Shown piece by piece: positions 8,369 to 14,746 of a DNA stretch of 34,546 nucleotides; within the stretch, counting starts at the first letter, position 1; the number at the start of each line of letters is the position of its first letter. A program made the translations under genes and the position numbers. The notes below the pieces were generated by a model, which searched no databases, had not been told where the DNA came from, and saw only the letters and a program-made list of their open reading frames with translations. The stretch comes from W0P28-013 sp963659365 (lineage in GTDB: Bacteria > Bacteroidota > Bacteroidia > Bacteroidales > Paludibacteraceae): the NCBI GenBank assembly GCA_963659365.1, contig CAVKTI010000020.1, positions 1-34,546 of the forward strand. Reading direction: 5' to 3'.

Positions 8369-8758
8369 TTATGCTGCGCACTTTTTAAGTGTGTCTATTA
8401 GTTCCGTTTGGCTGGCGATGAGTGCGTCTTTGGCGGCTATTGTTTCGCGCAGGGCGGCGATGAGTGCGCTTTGGTCGGGGGCTGGTGCTGCTGCTTGCGG
8501 CTGTGCCTCCTGCACTGGTGCTTCCGCTTCTTGCGCTGTGTGATACATACGCCCTTCACCACGCATTACCCACTCGGCACGCACATCGGGAAAGTGCAAA
8601 AGCAGACGCTCAACAAACAAAAGCGACATTTTATTTTCGCTATTGAGATAATTCCACACCGATTGTTGAGTCATATCTAACTCTTTTGCCAGCACAGAAG
8701 CACTAATTTTTTTGTTTTTAATCAAAACTCTAACTCTCTGATTTAATGTAGTTTCCAT
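8369..8758 (-). CDS. Phage repressor-like HTH protein
   Basis: The 129-residue protein has an N-terminal Xre/cI-type helix-turn-helix (about residues 18-50: SASVLAKELDMTQQSVWNYL), then a short conserved stretch ending EWVMRGEGRMY, an Ala/Pro/Gln-rich linker, and a C-terminal helix (about residues 98-126) suited to coiled-coil oligomerisation. It is divergent from the early operon, with two palindromes between them, the classic layout of a lysogeny switch. It lacks the S24 peptidase domain of lambda cI, so RecA-stimulated self-cleavage is not expected; induction would need another protein or a drop in repressor level. Start context is ACTATGG with no Shine-Dalgarno. Confidence 0.8.
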   Translation of the reverse strand: METTLNQRVRVLIKNKKISASVLAKELDMTQQSVWNYLNSENKMSLLFVERLLLHFPDVRAEWVMRGEGRMYHTAQEAEAPVQEAQPQAAAPAPDQSALIAALRETIAAKDALIASQTELIDTLKKCAA

Positions 8759-8766
8759 AGTTTCTT

Positions 8767-8785
8767 ATTTAGATTCAGTCTAAAT
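8767..8785. promoter_or_regulatory. Operator-like inverted repeat next to the repressor start
   Basis: ATTTAGA (8767-8773) and TCTAAAT (8779-8785) form a perfect 7-bp inverted repeat with a 5-base spacer, 9 bases upstream of the repressor ATG. This is a likely autoregulatory site for the repressor or a Cro-like protein. Its half-site differs from that of the second palindrome at 8826-8845. Confidence 0.55.
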
Positions 8786-8825
8786 TAACAAAAATTCGTT
8801 ATTTTTTTTACAAATTCTCTTGTAG

Positions 8826-8849
8826 GTTACAATAATTGTTGTAACTTTG
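8826..8849 (+). promoter_or_regulatory. Early promoter with overlapping operator
   Basis: GTTACAA (8826-8832) and TTGTAAC (8839-8845) form a perfect 7-bp inverted repeat with a 6-base spacer. Its right half overlaps TAACTTTG (8842-8849), the -7 element of the rightward early promoter. A dimer bound here would block RNA polymerase. Transcription should start near 8855. Confidence 0.7.
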
Positions 8850-8854
8850 CACCA

Positions 8855-9008
8855 TAATCTTTGGCAAAAAACTTTAACGAACTTGAAAGACATGGCACGG
8901 GTTGCGCAATCACAAAAAAAACACAATTCAACAAGTCGCTATCCTGCCCCAAGCACAGCATCGCAGTTGTTTTTTGCCAAAAGTTCGGACTGCTTCGCTG
9001 TGCTTTTT
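8855..9008 (+). ncRNA. Structured leader RNA of the early operon, with terminator-like hairpin
   Basis: The leader has two long pairings. TTTGGCAAAAAAC (8860-8872) is the exact complement of GTTTTTTGCCAAA (8969-8981). AAGCACAGC (8951-8959) pairs with GCTGTGCTT (8997-9005), and inside it GCAGT (8963-8967) pairs with ACTGC (8989-8993); TTTTT follows at 9004-9008. The first helix's 3' strand lies in the loop of the second, so both together make a pseudoknot, or they compete. CGAACTT (8878-8884) also complements AAGTTCG (8981-8987). This could be a short regulatory RNA ending at 9008, or an attenuator before the first early gene. No family was recognised. Confidence 0.5.
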
Positions 9009-9042
9009 ATATACTAACAAACCACAAAGATACGATAAAATT

Positions 9043-9264
9043 ATGAAACAAGGGTTCATTTCGGGCAAAAAATCGCTGGCTGCGTTTCTCGACTGCGGCT
9101 TGAATAAGGTAGAAACACTGCTCGACGCAGGGCTACCAAAACTCTACAACGGCAACTCGTTTGTGTTCAACTGCGACAAAGTGGCAGCGTGGTACGAGGA
9201 GTATTTGAGCCGCGAGTTCCCAATGTTTGAACCCGAAAAATACAAGATGTTGAAACACAAATAA
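9043..9264 (+). CDS. Small HTH protein, excisionase/Cro-like
   Basis: The 73-residue protein contains a MerR-like or excisionase-like winged-helix pattern: SGKKSLAAFLDCGLNKVETL then AGLPKLYNGNSFVFNCDKVAAWYEEY, where the helix pair is followed by a wing and a C-terminal helix. Similar small proteins (HTH_17/DUF3853-like) are common in Bacteroidota mobile elements. It is the first gene after the early promoter and leader RNA, the position of cro or excisionase genes, so it may act in the switch or in excision. The family match is from pattern memory and moderate only. Confidence 0.65.
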   Translation: MKQGFISGKKSLAAFLDCGLNKVETLLDAGLPKLYNGNSFVFNCDKVAAWYEEYLSREFPMFEPEKYKMLKHK

Positions 9265-9295
9265 ACCTTTTTATAAACCTTAAAAACAGAACTTT

Positions 9296-9529
9296 ATGGC
9301 AAACTACACAACCACATTCGACACGGCACGCAAGACTATGTACTTGCAGAGCACAGCGGCTGACCACTGCCGCATAGTCTTGGACTACGGCACTAACCGT
9401 ATCTACTTGCACTATAACGGTAAGTGCGAGCGACTGCAAGCCGACAGCATTTTGGCGGCTGACTTTGAAAAGATGGCTCGCTCGTTTTTCGACGAGGCGG
9501 AACGCAATTTTGGGGAGGCTGCAAGATGA
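9296..9529 (+). CDS. Early phage protein of unknown function (77 aa)
   Basis: The frame encodes a small soluble protein with a beta-rich first half (YTTTFDTARKTMYLQST, then NRIYLHYNG) and a helical, acidic second half (ADFEKMARSFFDEAERNFG). No family is recognised. It lies 31 bases after the HTH gene and overlaps the next start by 4 bases (ATGA), so the two are translationally coupled. Confidence 0.6.
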   Translation: MANYTTTFDTARKTMYLQSTAADHCRIVLDYGTNRIYLHYNGKCERLQADSILAADFEKMARSFFDEAERNFGEAAR

Positions 9530-9774
9530 ACGAGAAAACAACGGACGCGAAGCAGACAGCCACGCGTGAGGTGTATGAAGCGGCGATGGCAATCATCAAA
9601 GAAAAGGAGAATTGCTGCACGCTGCCGCTGCAAGCGACAACCGAAGAGGTGGCGCAGACCCTGCACAAGAGTACGCTCGATGTGGCGTACGAGTTTGGGC
9701 GCATTGACGCTTACGGCGTGGCGACTTGTGGGCGCACGCTGAACGGCTACTACATTGAGAACAAGAAACATTAA
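9526..9774 (+). CDS. Early phage protein of unknown function (82 aa)
   Basis: The protein has a Thr/Ala-rich helical first half and a pattern like a small HTH in the second half (ATTEEVAQTLHKSTLDVAYEFGRI), but this is too weak to call a DNA-binding domain. Translation starts by ATGA overlap with the preceding gene and stops 13 bases before the next ATG. It belongs to the compact early operon. Confidence 0.6.
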   Translation: MNEKTTDAKQTATREVYEAAMAIIKEKENCCTLPLQATTEEVAQTLHKSTLDVAYEFGRIDAYGVATCGRTLNGYYIENKKH

Positions 9775-9787
9775 AACAGTTACTACT

Positions 9788-9967
9788 ATGATTAAGATTT
9801 TGACCACGAAACAGTACCGCCTATTGCTGGCGGAGATTGACGAACTGCGCCGCCAGTTGGTGGAGGAGAACCGAGCCAAGAACGCCGCCCTGCGACGGCT
9901 GGCAAATGCTGTCGAGGCGAAACCAAAGGAACGCAAGACCAAGAATAAAGAACCCCGAAAGTCGTAA
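9788..9967 (+). CDS. Small coiled-coil, basic-tailed protein (59 aa)
   Basis: The ATG at 9788 (context TACTACTATG) was chosen over an in-frame upstream start inside the previous gene. Residues 8-45 form one amphipathic helix with leucine spacing of a coiled coil (LLLAEIDELRRQLVEENR), followed by a lysine/arginine-rich tail that could touch nucleic acid. No family is recognised. The two structured RNA copies begin 11 bases after its stop. Confidence 0.55.
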   Translation: MIKILTTKQYRLLLAEIDELRRQLVEENRAKNAALRRLANAVEAKPKERKTKNKEPRKS

Positions 9968-9977
9968 GTTTTGGGAG

Positions 9978-10066
9978 CCGCATAAGACAGTGAAGAAGCC
10001 CCAAAGGCTCGCGCCGCTGCAAGTTTGAAAGTTTGATTGGGTTGGTTAGGCGTGCGGTTTTAATTT
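9978..10066 (+). ncRNA. Structured RNA element, copy 1
   Basis: This gene-free element starts with CCGCATAAGACAGTGAAGA and ends with GGCGTGCGGTTTTAATTT. CCGCA (9978-9982) pairs with TGCGG (10053-10057); an inner hairpin is AGCC-CCAAA-GGCT, followed by GCTGCAAGT. The T-rich 3' edge resembles a terminator. A second copy with the same ends and a different inner hairpin starts 179 bases downstream, which supports selection on RNA structure. No known riboswitch or ribozyme family was recognised with confidence. Confidence 0.5.
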
Positions 10067-10156
10067 GAGAACATAGACGATAGAGTATAGAACATAGACT
10101 TACGAGGAATCGAAAGTCGCATTGAAATGTAAGATGGCTGCAGGGAAAGACCTGCA

Positions 10157-10231
10157 CCGCATAAGACAGTGAAGAGGCGCAAGCCCACGCTGCTGCAAGT
10201 AAGTCGTAGGAGGCGTGCGGTTTTAATTTTT
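10157..10231 (+). ncRNA. Structured RNA element, copy 2
   Basis: This copy repeats CCGCATAAGACAGTGAAGA, has an inner hairpin GGC-GCAA-GCC (a GNRA tetraloop), then GCTGCAAGT and GGCGTGCGGTTTTAATTTTT. Compared with copy 1 the inner stem bases differ on both strands but still pair, and the segment before GGCGTGCGG is shorter. The closing pair is CCGCA (10157-10161) with TGCGG (10216-10220). It ends 23 bases before the next gene. The 90 bases between the copies show nothing else recognisable. Confidence 0.5.
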
Positions 10232-10254
10232 CAACCCACAAAACAAACAACGAA

Positions 10255-10647
10255 ATGATACAAGGATTTGAACAACAGACCGAGCCGCTGAACGAGTACG
10301 AGCGTGTGGTGCTACTGCCTGTAATTGCGCAGGGCTTACGCACGAAAATCGGAAAGGCGAAAGCAATATCGAACAAAAAGATTTGCGCCGCTATGGTGGC
10401 GGCAGGTTATCAACTCAACGATTCACGGCTACGGAAAGTTATCAACCACATACGCTGCAACGGCGTGGTGGAATGCTTGATAGCCGCGAGCAACGGCTAC
10501 TATGTGGCAGAAACGAACGCCGAACTGCGGGACTACGAGCAGTCGCTGTTGGGTCGTGAGTTGGCTATTGCGGCGGTGCGCAAGTCTTTGACCGAGCAAC
10601 GCCACCGCCGATTTGGGAACGCCCAGCAGGGCAATTTGTTTGAGTGA
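10255..10647 (+). CDS. Winged-helix-like early protein (130 aa)
   Basis: The middle of the protein (about residues 38-83: ISNKKICAAMVAAGYQLNDS then RKVINHIRCNGVVECLIAAS) reads as a winged helix-turn-helix with a beta wing (NGYYVA). The C-terminal part is one helix ending in a QGNLFE tail. Such proteins occur in the replication/regulation cassettes of phages. DNA binding is inferred from the pattern; no target is visible. It follows directly on the two structured RNA copies. Confidence 0.6.
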   Translation: MIQGFEQQTEPLNEYERVVLLPVIAQGLRTKIGKAKAISNKKICAAMVAAGYQLNDSRLRKVINHIRCNGVVECLIAASNGYYVAETNAELRDYEQSLLGRELAIAAVRKSLTEQRHRRFGNAQQGNLFE

Positions 10648-10693
10648 AATTAACAACTTATAAACCAATTACTAACAACTAAAACCAACTACT

Positions 10694-11296
10694 ATGGCAA
10701 ACGAAAAGAGCGTGTTTGCGACGCTAAACGCAATCAACTGTAACGACCACACCGAGCGCAAGAACGGACTGACCTACCTATCGTGGGCGTGGGCTTGGGC
10801 AAAGGTCAAAGAGCAATTCCCCGAAGCGTTTTATACGATTTACGAGAACGCAAACGGACTATTCTATCACACGGACGGCAGGACTTGTTGGGTCAAGACT
10901 GGTGTAACGATTGGAGAACTCGAACATATCGAGTACCTACCCGTGATGGACTACAAGAACCGCAGCATACCAGCGGAAGCGGTTACTTCCTTTGATGTGA
11001 ATAAAGCAATACAAAGAAGCCTTACAAAGGCGTGCGCACGGCACGGCTTGGGGTTGTATATCTACGCAGGTGAGGACTTGCCCGAAGCCGAGCAGGAGAG
11101 CGCACCAGCGAAAGGCAGTGCGAAAAGCGGCGCACGCAATGCAGACATCGCACTGTTGGCGATGGACTACTTGGCAGGGAACGCAACGGCACTATCGTAC
11201 TACAACAACAAGCACAACAAGCGTACGCTTGACGAGTACGACGACGACTTGCTCGCCGAGATTTACAAACAACTTAAAGCGAACGGCAAGATATGA
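10694..11296 (+). CDS. Single-strand annealing protein, Sak3/DUF1071 family
   Basis: This 200-residue protein would anneal complementary single strands during phage recombination. The family signature is clear: FATLNAINCNDHTERKNGLT then YLSWAWAWAKVKEQFP near residues 7-40, CWVKTGVTI, EYLPVMDYKNRSI, and FDVNKAIQRSLTKACARHGL near residues 103-122, followed by GLYIYAGEDLP. The C-terminal third is less conserved and may contact a partner. It directly overlaps the NinB-like gene, forming a recombination module. Start context is CCAACTACTATGG without a Shine-Dalgarno sequence. Confidence 0.85.
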   Translation: MANEKSVFATLNAINCNDHTERKNGLTYLSWAWAWAKVKEQFPEAFYTIYENANGLFYHTDGRTCWVKTGVTIGELEHIEYLPVMDYKNRSIPAEAVTSFDVNKAIQRSLTKACARHGLGLYIYAGEDLPEAEQESAPAKGSAKSGARNADIALLAMDYLAGNATALSYYNNKHNKRTLDEYDDDLLAEIYKQLKANGKI

Positions 11297-11715
11297 TACG
11301 CTTTCGCAAAGAGAAAGGCACGGTTGCAGGGGTGGAGCGTGTGGTGGAGGCTTTCCGCCAACGCCTTGCCCTATGCAAGAACGGCGAGTTCGATGTGGTC
11401 ATAAAGCCGCACGAGAGCAAGCGGTCGCTAAATCAAAACCGCTTGATGTGGCTGTGGTTTAAGTGCATAGAAGCAGAAACTGGCACGCTGCAGCAGGACA
11501 TTCACGACTACTATTGCGCCAAGTTTTTGTTGCGTGGTGTAACGGTGGGCGAGAACACAACCTTTGTCAGCGGCGGCACGAGCAAACTAACCGAAAAAGA
11601 CTTTGCAATTTTTCTCGATAGAGTGCAAGCAGACGCTGCCGCCGAGTTTGGGATTACGCTACCGACCCCCGACGATGAGGCGTGGGAGTACTTTTGTCAA
11701 GTCTATAACAACTAA
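11293..11715 (+). CDS. NinB/Orf-like recombination protein
   Basis: The 140-residue protein has the pattern of lambda NinB (Orf), a recombination mediator that binds DNA and helps load annealing proteins. Visible features are HESKRSLNQNRLMWLWFKCI near residues 36-56, DIHDYYCAKFL, and the C-terminal LTEKDFAIFLDRVQADAAAEFGITLPTPDDEAWEYF, which was read in parts. Its ATG overlaps the stop of the annealing protein gene by 4 bases, so the two are made together. Function is assigned from family and context. Confidence 0.75.
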   Translation: MIRFRKEKGTVAGVERVVEAFRQRLALCKNGEFDVVIKPHESKRSLNQNRLMWLWFKCIEAETGTLQQDIHDYYCAKFLLRGVTVGENTTFVSGGTSKLTEKDFAIFLDRVQADAAAEFGITLPTPDDEAWEYFCQVYNN

Positions 11716-11727
11716 AACAACCAACCT

Positions 11728-11982
11728 ATGGGACGACCAAAGAAAAAGAAAAACGAGCCTACCGATGTGGAGTTAGAGATAATCAACGCCACAATGCAGG
11801 GACAGATGTATGCCGTGAAAGACCGCGACCGCCGCGAGGCGTTGCGTGTGCTGGCAAAGATGAAAGAGTTAGAGTTGAAGTTCGGGCGGCTTGCAGCGAA
11901 AGGTAAGGCGACACGGACAACGACGGACGAGATGAACGGCGTGCGTGTGTCGTACAGCCGTGATTATGAAACAGAAAATTAA
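11728..11982 (+). CDS. Early phage protein of unknown function (84 aa)
   Basis: The protein begins with a very basic stretch (GRPKKKKNEP), followed by a helical acidic middle and a short polar tail. The basic start resembles an AT-hook-like GRPKK, suggesting DNA contact, but no domain is recognised. The start is in the context CCAACCTATGG. Its end overlaps an alternative upstream reading of the next small gene, which was not accepted. Confidence 0.55.
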   Translation: MGRPKKKKNEPTDVELEIINATMQGQMYAVKDRDRREALRVLAKMKELELKFGRLAAKGKATRTTTDEMNGVRVSYSRDYETEN

Positions 11983-12001
11983 CCGTAAAAAACTTACGAC
12001 T

Positions 12002-12139
12002 ATGGGCAAGATGAAACGACTATTTAACCGCCTCCGTGCGGAGGGTGTGGAGGGTTATTATGGCGACTGGCGCGACGATGAAGCCGACGACCGCAACCCC
12101 GAACGCGACTACTACTTTGAAATTAAGTCTAACCACTAA
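12002..12139 (+). CDS. Small acidic early protein (45 aa)
   Basis: The frame could start earlier (ATG at 11966), but the ATG at 12002 has the ACGACTATGG context used throughout this phage and avoids overlap with the previous gene. The product has a basic start (MGKMKRLFNRLRAEG) and an acidic Asp/Tyr-rich end. No family is recognised. It precedes the replication gene by 12 bases. Confidence 0.5.
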   Translation: MGKMKRLFNRLRAEGVEGYYGDWRDDEADDRNPERDYYFEIKSNH

Positions 12140-12151
12140 AACCAACCGACT

Positions 12152-13060
12152 ATGAAAACAAAAAAGAAAACTTTCCTGATGTATGCCGACCACTACGAGA
12201 TGGTCAAAGGGTTGAGTAACGAGCAACTTGGGACGCTACTGCGTGCGCTCTATGCGCTGGCAAACAACGAGCCGCTGCCCGAACTCGATGCCGTTGCAAA
12301 GATGGCTTTCGCTTTCATATCGAACGATGTGCTGAAAGCAAATGCAAAGTACGAGGAGCGGTGCGAAAAGAACCGTGAAGCAATAGCCAAACGCTGGGGC
12401 AAATCGAATACAACCGAAGACGAAACGATACAATCGAATACAAATGAATACGAGCGAATACAATCGAATACGAACGAATACGAATGTATCGAAACGAATA
12501 CAAATGAATACAATCGAATACAACCGAATACAAAGGCTTACCTATATGATAATGATGATGATGATGATGATATAAATAATATAAATATAAATAATAATAA
12601 CAAAGACAGTAGTATAGATGCACTTAACAAAGATACTACGGTAGTAAAGAGAGATAGTGATATTATAAAATTAACTACAACTAAAGAAAAAGAAAAAGTA
12701 GAAAAAGAAAAAGAAATGCCAGCGGTTGTAAAATCGAAAAACGACAAAACAAAAACGAGCAAAGAGGCGCGCGCGCAAAAGTTCTACGACCGCTTGCTTG
12801 GCTATCTCGACAAGTACGGAGCGGCAATGCTACGAGAATTCTACGACTACTGGACGGAGAGCAACGAGGGCGGCGCACTAATGCGCTTTGAGATGGAGCG
12901 CGTGTTCGATGTGAGCCGACGGCTCGCCACTTGGGAGAAACGAAGCAAACCAAAAAACGGAGGGAACTATGGAACTAACAACTACAAGACAGCAACCGAG
13001 CGGCTGCGTGATGAGTACGCCGACACGCTCGACAGCGTACTTGCAAAGTACCGAAAGTAA
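12152..13060 (+). CDS. Replication initiator-like protein, DUF6291-type N-terminus
   Basis: The 302-residue protein has a DUF6291-like N-terminal helical domain (about residues 8-85: DHYEMVKGLSNEQLGTLLRA, MAFAFISNDV, EKNREAIAKRWGK). A repetitive linker follows (about residues 86-135; ten-residue units such as IQSNTNEYER), then Asp/Asn and Lys/Glu low-complexity tracts to about residue 205. The C-terminal helical domain (FYDRLLGYLDKYG, FYDYWTE, RFEMERVFDVSRRLATW) resembles ends of phage replisome-organiser proteins. The gene itself contains the iteron array described separately. It probably binds the origin and loads a host or phage helicase; no helicase or DnaC-like gene is seen nearby. The function is inferred. 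Confidence 0.7.
   Translation: MKTKKKTFLMYADHYEMVKGLSNEQLGTLLRALYALANNEPLPELDAVAKMAFAFISNDVLKANAKYEERCEKNREAIAKRWGKSNTTEDETIQSNTNEYERIQSNTNEYECIETNTNEYNRIQPNTKAYLYDNDDDDDDINNININNNNKDSSIDALNKDTTVVKRDSDIIKLTTTKEKEKVEKEKEMPAVVKSKNDKTKTSKEARAQKFYDRLLGYLDKYGAAMLREFYDYWTESNEGGALMRFEMERVFDVSRRLATWEKRSKPKNGGNYGTNNYKTATERLRDEYADTLDSVLAKYRK
12405..12601. repeat. Iteron array plus AT-rich tract: candidate phage replication origin
   Basis: From 12405 to 12534 a 10-bp unit of consensus CGAATACAAN repeats about 13 times without gaps; ten units keep GAATA exactly in phase, while the units at 12415, 12425 and 12485 are degenerate. The array is followed by 12543-12600, a stretch with no C on the plus strand made of GAT and ATAAAT repeats. 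Helically phased initiator sites next to an easily melted tract inside the initiator gene is the organisation of the lambda origin within gene O. The repeat is also coding, so slippage of a low-complexity linker is the alternative. Confidence 0.6.
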
Positions 13061-13091
13061 CGAAAAGTTTTTAACCAAGTATTCGCCCGAA

Positions 13092-13559
13092 ATGAAAAAC
13101 GAATTGAGCAACAACCGACCGACCGCCGTAGCGGAGGTGCAGAGCAACCCGACACTGCGTGATGTGGCGTGTGTGTATGGCGGCGGCGTGGTGGGGGACT
13201 GGCTGACGATACAACTGACACAGACATTTGCCCTTTGCGGTTTCGACTTTCAACTTGGCGCACGGCAAACGGTCAAGATTGTCGCCGATAAGATTGCGAG
13301 CGAATACGAGTACCTACGGCTTGGGGAACTGGCACTGTTTTTCCACGACTTTGAGCAGGGGGCGTTCGGCGACTTTGCCACACGCTACGACAACCAGCGA
13401 TTTTTCACCGCCCTGCGGCAATTCTTACAGACGCGTGCCGCCCTGCGTGAGCGGCTGGCGAATGAGGAGAAGCAAAGGGAGCGTGCCGAGTGGGCGAAGC
13501 GAGCAGTCCCCTGCCCCAACGAACTACTGACGGCAAAGAAATATGCCGAGCAGTTTTGA
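13092..13559 (+). CDS. Early phage protein of unknown function (155 aa)
   Basis: The ATG at 13092 was chosen because the longer frame overlaps the end of the replication gene by 92 bases. A conserved-looking core (LRDVACVYGGGVVGDWLTIQ, then ASEYEYLRLGELALFFHDFE and GDFATRYDNQRFFTALRQFL) is followed by a charged helical tail. This pattern recalls a family common beside replication genes in Bacteroidales prophages (DUF6633-like), but I am not sure of the match. Context suggests a role with the preceding replication protein, perhaps in helicase loading. Confidence 0.6.
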   Translation: MKNELSNNRPTAVAEVQSNPTLRDVACVYGGGVVGDWLTIQLTQTFALCGFDFQLGARQTVKIVADKIASEYEYLRLGELALFFHDFEQGAFGDFATRYDNQRFFTALRQFLQTRAALRERLANEEKQRERAEWAKRAVPCPNELLTAKKYAEQF

Positions 13560-13598
13560 AAATGAATTTAATAACCAACAAAAAAAAACTAACCAACT

Positions 13599-14228
13599 AT
13601 GACAAACGAACAAAAGCAAAAACGAAAAGAGGAGCGGCTGATGCGCCGTGCGCTGTCGGCGGTATGCACTGCCTTTGAGATTGATGGCAACCAACTACAA
13701 GCACGCGACCGCCACCGCAATGTGGCAGACGCACGAATGAGCCTCTGCACGCTGCTGACCGAGAAAGCGTTACGCTCCGACACGATAGCGGCTTTCATCA
13801 AACGCAACCGCTCGAATGTAGCACACTCGAACCGCACCATCAGAGCGTTGGAAAACCGCGACAAGGCACTGACCGAGAAACTAAACCGCGCACGCCGCTT
13901 GCTGAACGCCCCCGACTATACGGAGCGAGCCTTTGACGAAGCAGACGAGGCGATAGACTGGGCAGCAGAGGAAAGCAGCGTGGCGGTGGAGTGCGAGTGG
14001 GTGGTCGATGGCGTGGTGAATTGCGTGGGCTTCGATGTGGAAACGCACCTACGCTTCGAGAACGATTGCGACAACGGCGGCTACTATTGCTCGTACAGAG
14101 GCGGCTACGCACGCGTCGAATACTTTGATTTGACGGCGCACTTGGAGGGCGACCCCGACGCAGAATGCGACCCGACGATTGCCATCGATGTTGATTGGCT
14201 CGAGGAGATGATTAACAACGAAATTTGA
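13599..14228 (+). CDS. Early phage protein of unknown function (209 aa)
   Basis: The N-terminal half (about residues 1-100) is helical and very basic, with a DnaA-like or HTH-like rhythm (ALSAVCTAFEIDGNQLQARD, ADARMSLCTLL). The C-terminal half is acidic and beta-rich with paired cysteines (NDCDNGGYYCSYRGGYARVE). The first 75 residues read like a degenerate DnaA domain IV (residue order: helix, DARMSLCTLL, KRNRSNVAHS), as in two other proteins of this phage, but this is weaker. The start follows the CCAACTATG context. Confidence 0.6.
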   Translation: MTNEQKQKRKEERLMRRALSAVCTAFEIDGNQLQARDRHRNVADARMSLCTLLTEKALRSDTIAAFIKRNRSNVAHSNRTIRALENRDKALTEKLNRARRLLNAPDYTERAFDEADEAIDWAAEESSVAVECEWVVDGVVNCVGFDVETHLRFENDCDNGGYYCSYRGGYARVEYFDLTAHLEGDPDAECDPTIAIDVDWLEEMINNEI

Positions 14229-14234
14229 ACGACT

Positions 14235-14396
14235 ATGACAGCACGAGAATTTGTAGAGCAGGTGCGAGCGAAACACGCCGACCTTTGCGCAAAACGAATT
14301 GTGGCGAACCAGCCAACCATCAGTTGGCTAAACGAGGAGTTTATCGAGGACATCGCCTTTATGCTACAAGAATACCAAGAAACAAATAACAACTAA
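14235..14396 (+). CDS. Small early protein (53 aa)
   Basis: An ATG with the GAACGACTATG context opens a 53-residue frame (begins MTAREFVEQVRAKHADLCAK, ends YQETNNN). It is helical and acidic at the end. It sits 6 bases after the previous stop and 12 before the next ATG, filling the gap exactly, which is the main support. No function can be given. Confidence 0.55.
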   Translation: MTAREFVEQVRAKHADLCAKRIVANQPTISWLNEEFIEDIAFMLQEYQETNNN

Positions 14397-14408
14397 AAAC
14401 ATACAACT

Positions 14409-14549
14409 ATGACACACAACGAAGCGAGAATGATACTGCAAGCAATGCGGTGCAAGAATGCGGACAACGACCAAAGGGAGGCGTTGCGCAAGGCAATACA
14501 CGCCCTATTGGACGAGGAGATTTTCGAGTTAGAGAATCCGTTTAATTAG
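14409..14549 (+). CDS. Small early protein (46 aa)
   Basis: An ATG with the ACATACAACTATG context opens a 46-residue helical frame (begins MTHNEARMILQAMRCKNA, contains REALRKAIHALLDEE). Together with the following 44-residue gene it has the pattern helix, NADxxQREAL/SADEREAI, helix, so the two may be distant duplicates. Function unknown. Confidence 0.55.
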   Translation: MTHNEARMILQAMRCKNADNDQREALRKAIHALLDEEIFELENPFN

Positions 14550-14592
14550 TTTTGAGCGGCTGAAAGTTAAACAAGCAAAAACGAATTAAACG

Positions 14593-14727
14593 ATGGACTA
14601 CAAGCGAGCGGCTTACACGCTGCGAATGATGAAGCGGACGGCGTTCCCGAGTGCCGACGAGCGCGAGGCAATAGACTTGGCGGTGTCGGTGCTTGAAACG
14701 CTGCCGCAAGAAAACAAAAACAACTAA
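14593..14727 (+). CDS. Small early protein (44 aa)
   Basis: The frame begins MDYKRAAYTLRMMKRTAFPS, continues ADEREAIDLAVSVLETL and ends ENKNN. Its layout (helix, Ser/Asp-Glu-Arg-Glu-Ala turn, helix) is like that of the preceding 46-residue product. It lies in an otherwise empty gap of the early operon and the stop is 19 bases before the next ATG. Function unknown. Confidence 0.5.
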   Translation: MDYKRAAYTLRMMKRTAFPSADEREAIDLAVSVLETLPQENKNN

Positions 14728-14746
14728 CCAACTAAAACCAAAATTT

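Noticed and set aside
8861..9046. Short frame within the early leader RNA
   Set aside because: It has no good start ATG and its sequence is explained by the paired RNA strands.
9978..10231. Twister-sister or pistol ribozyme
   Set aside because: GCTGCAAG resembles part of twister-sister, but the remaining conserved positions and helices could not be matched by eye, so no family was assigned.
12405..12534. CRISPR array or simple microsatellite
   Set aside because: There are no spacers and the 10-bp units are contiguous and in frame with the replication gene; iterons fit better.
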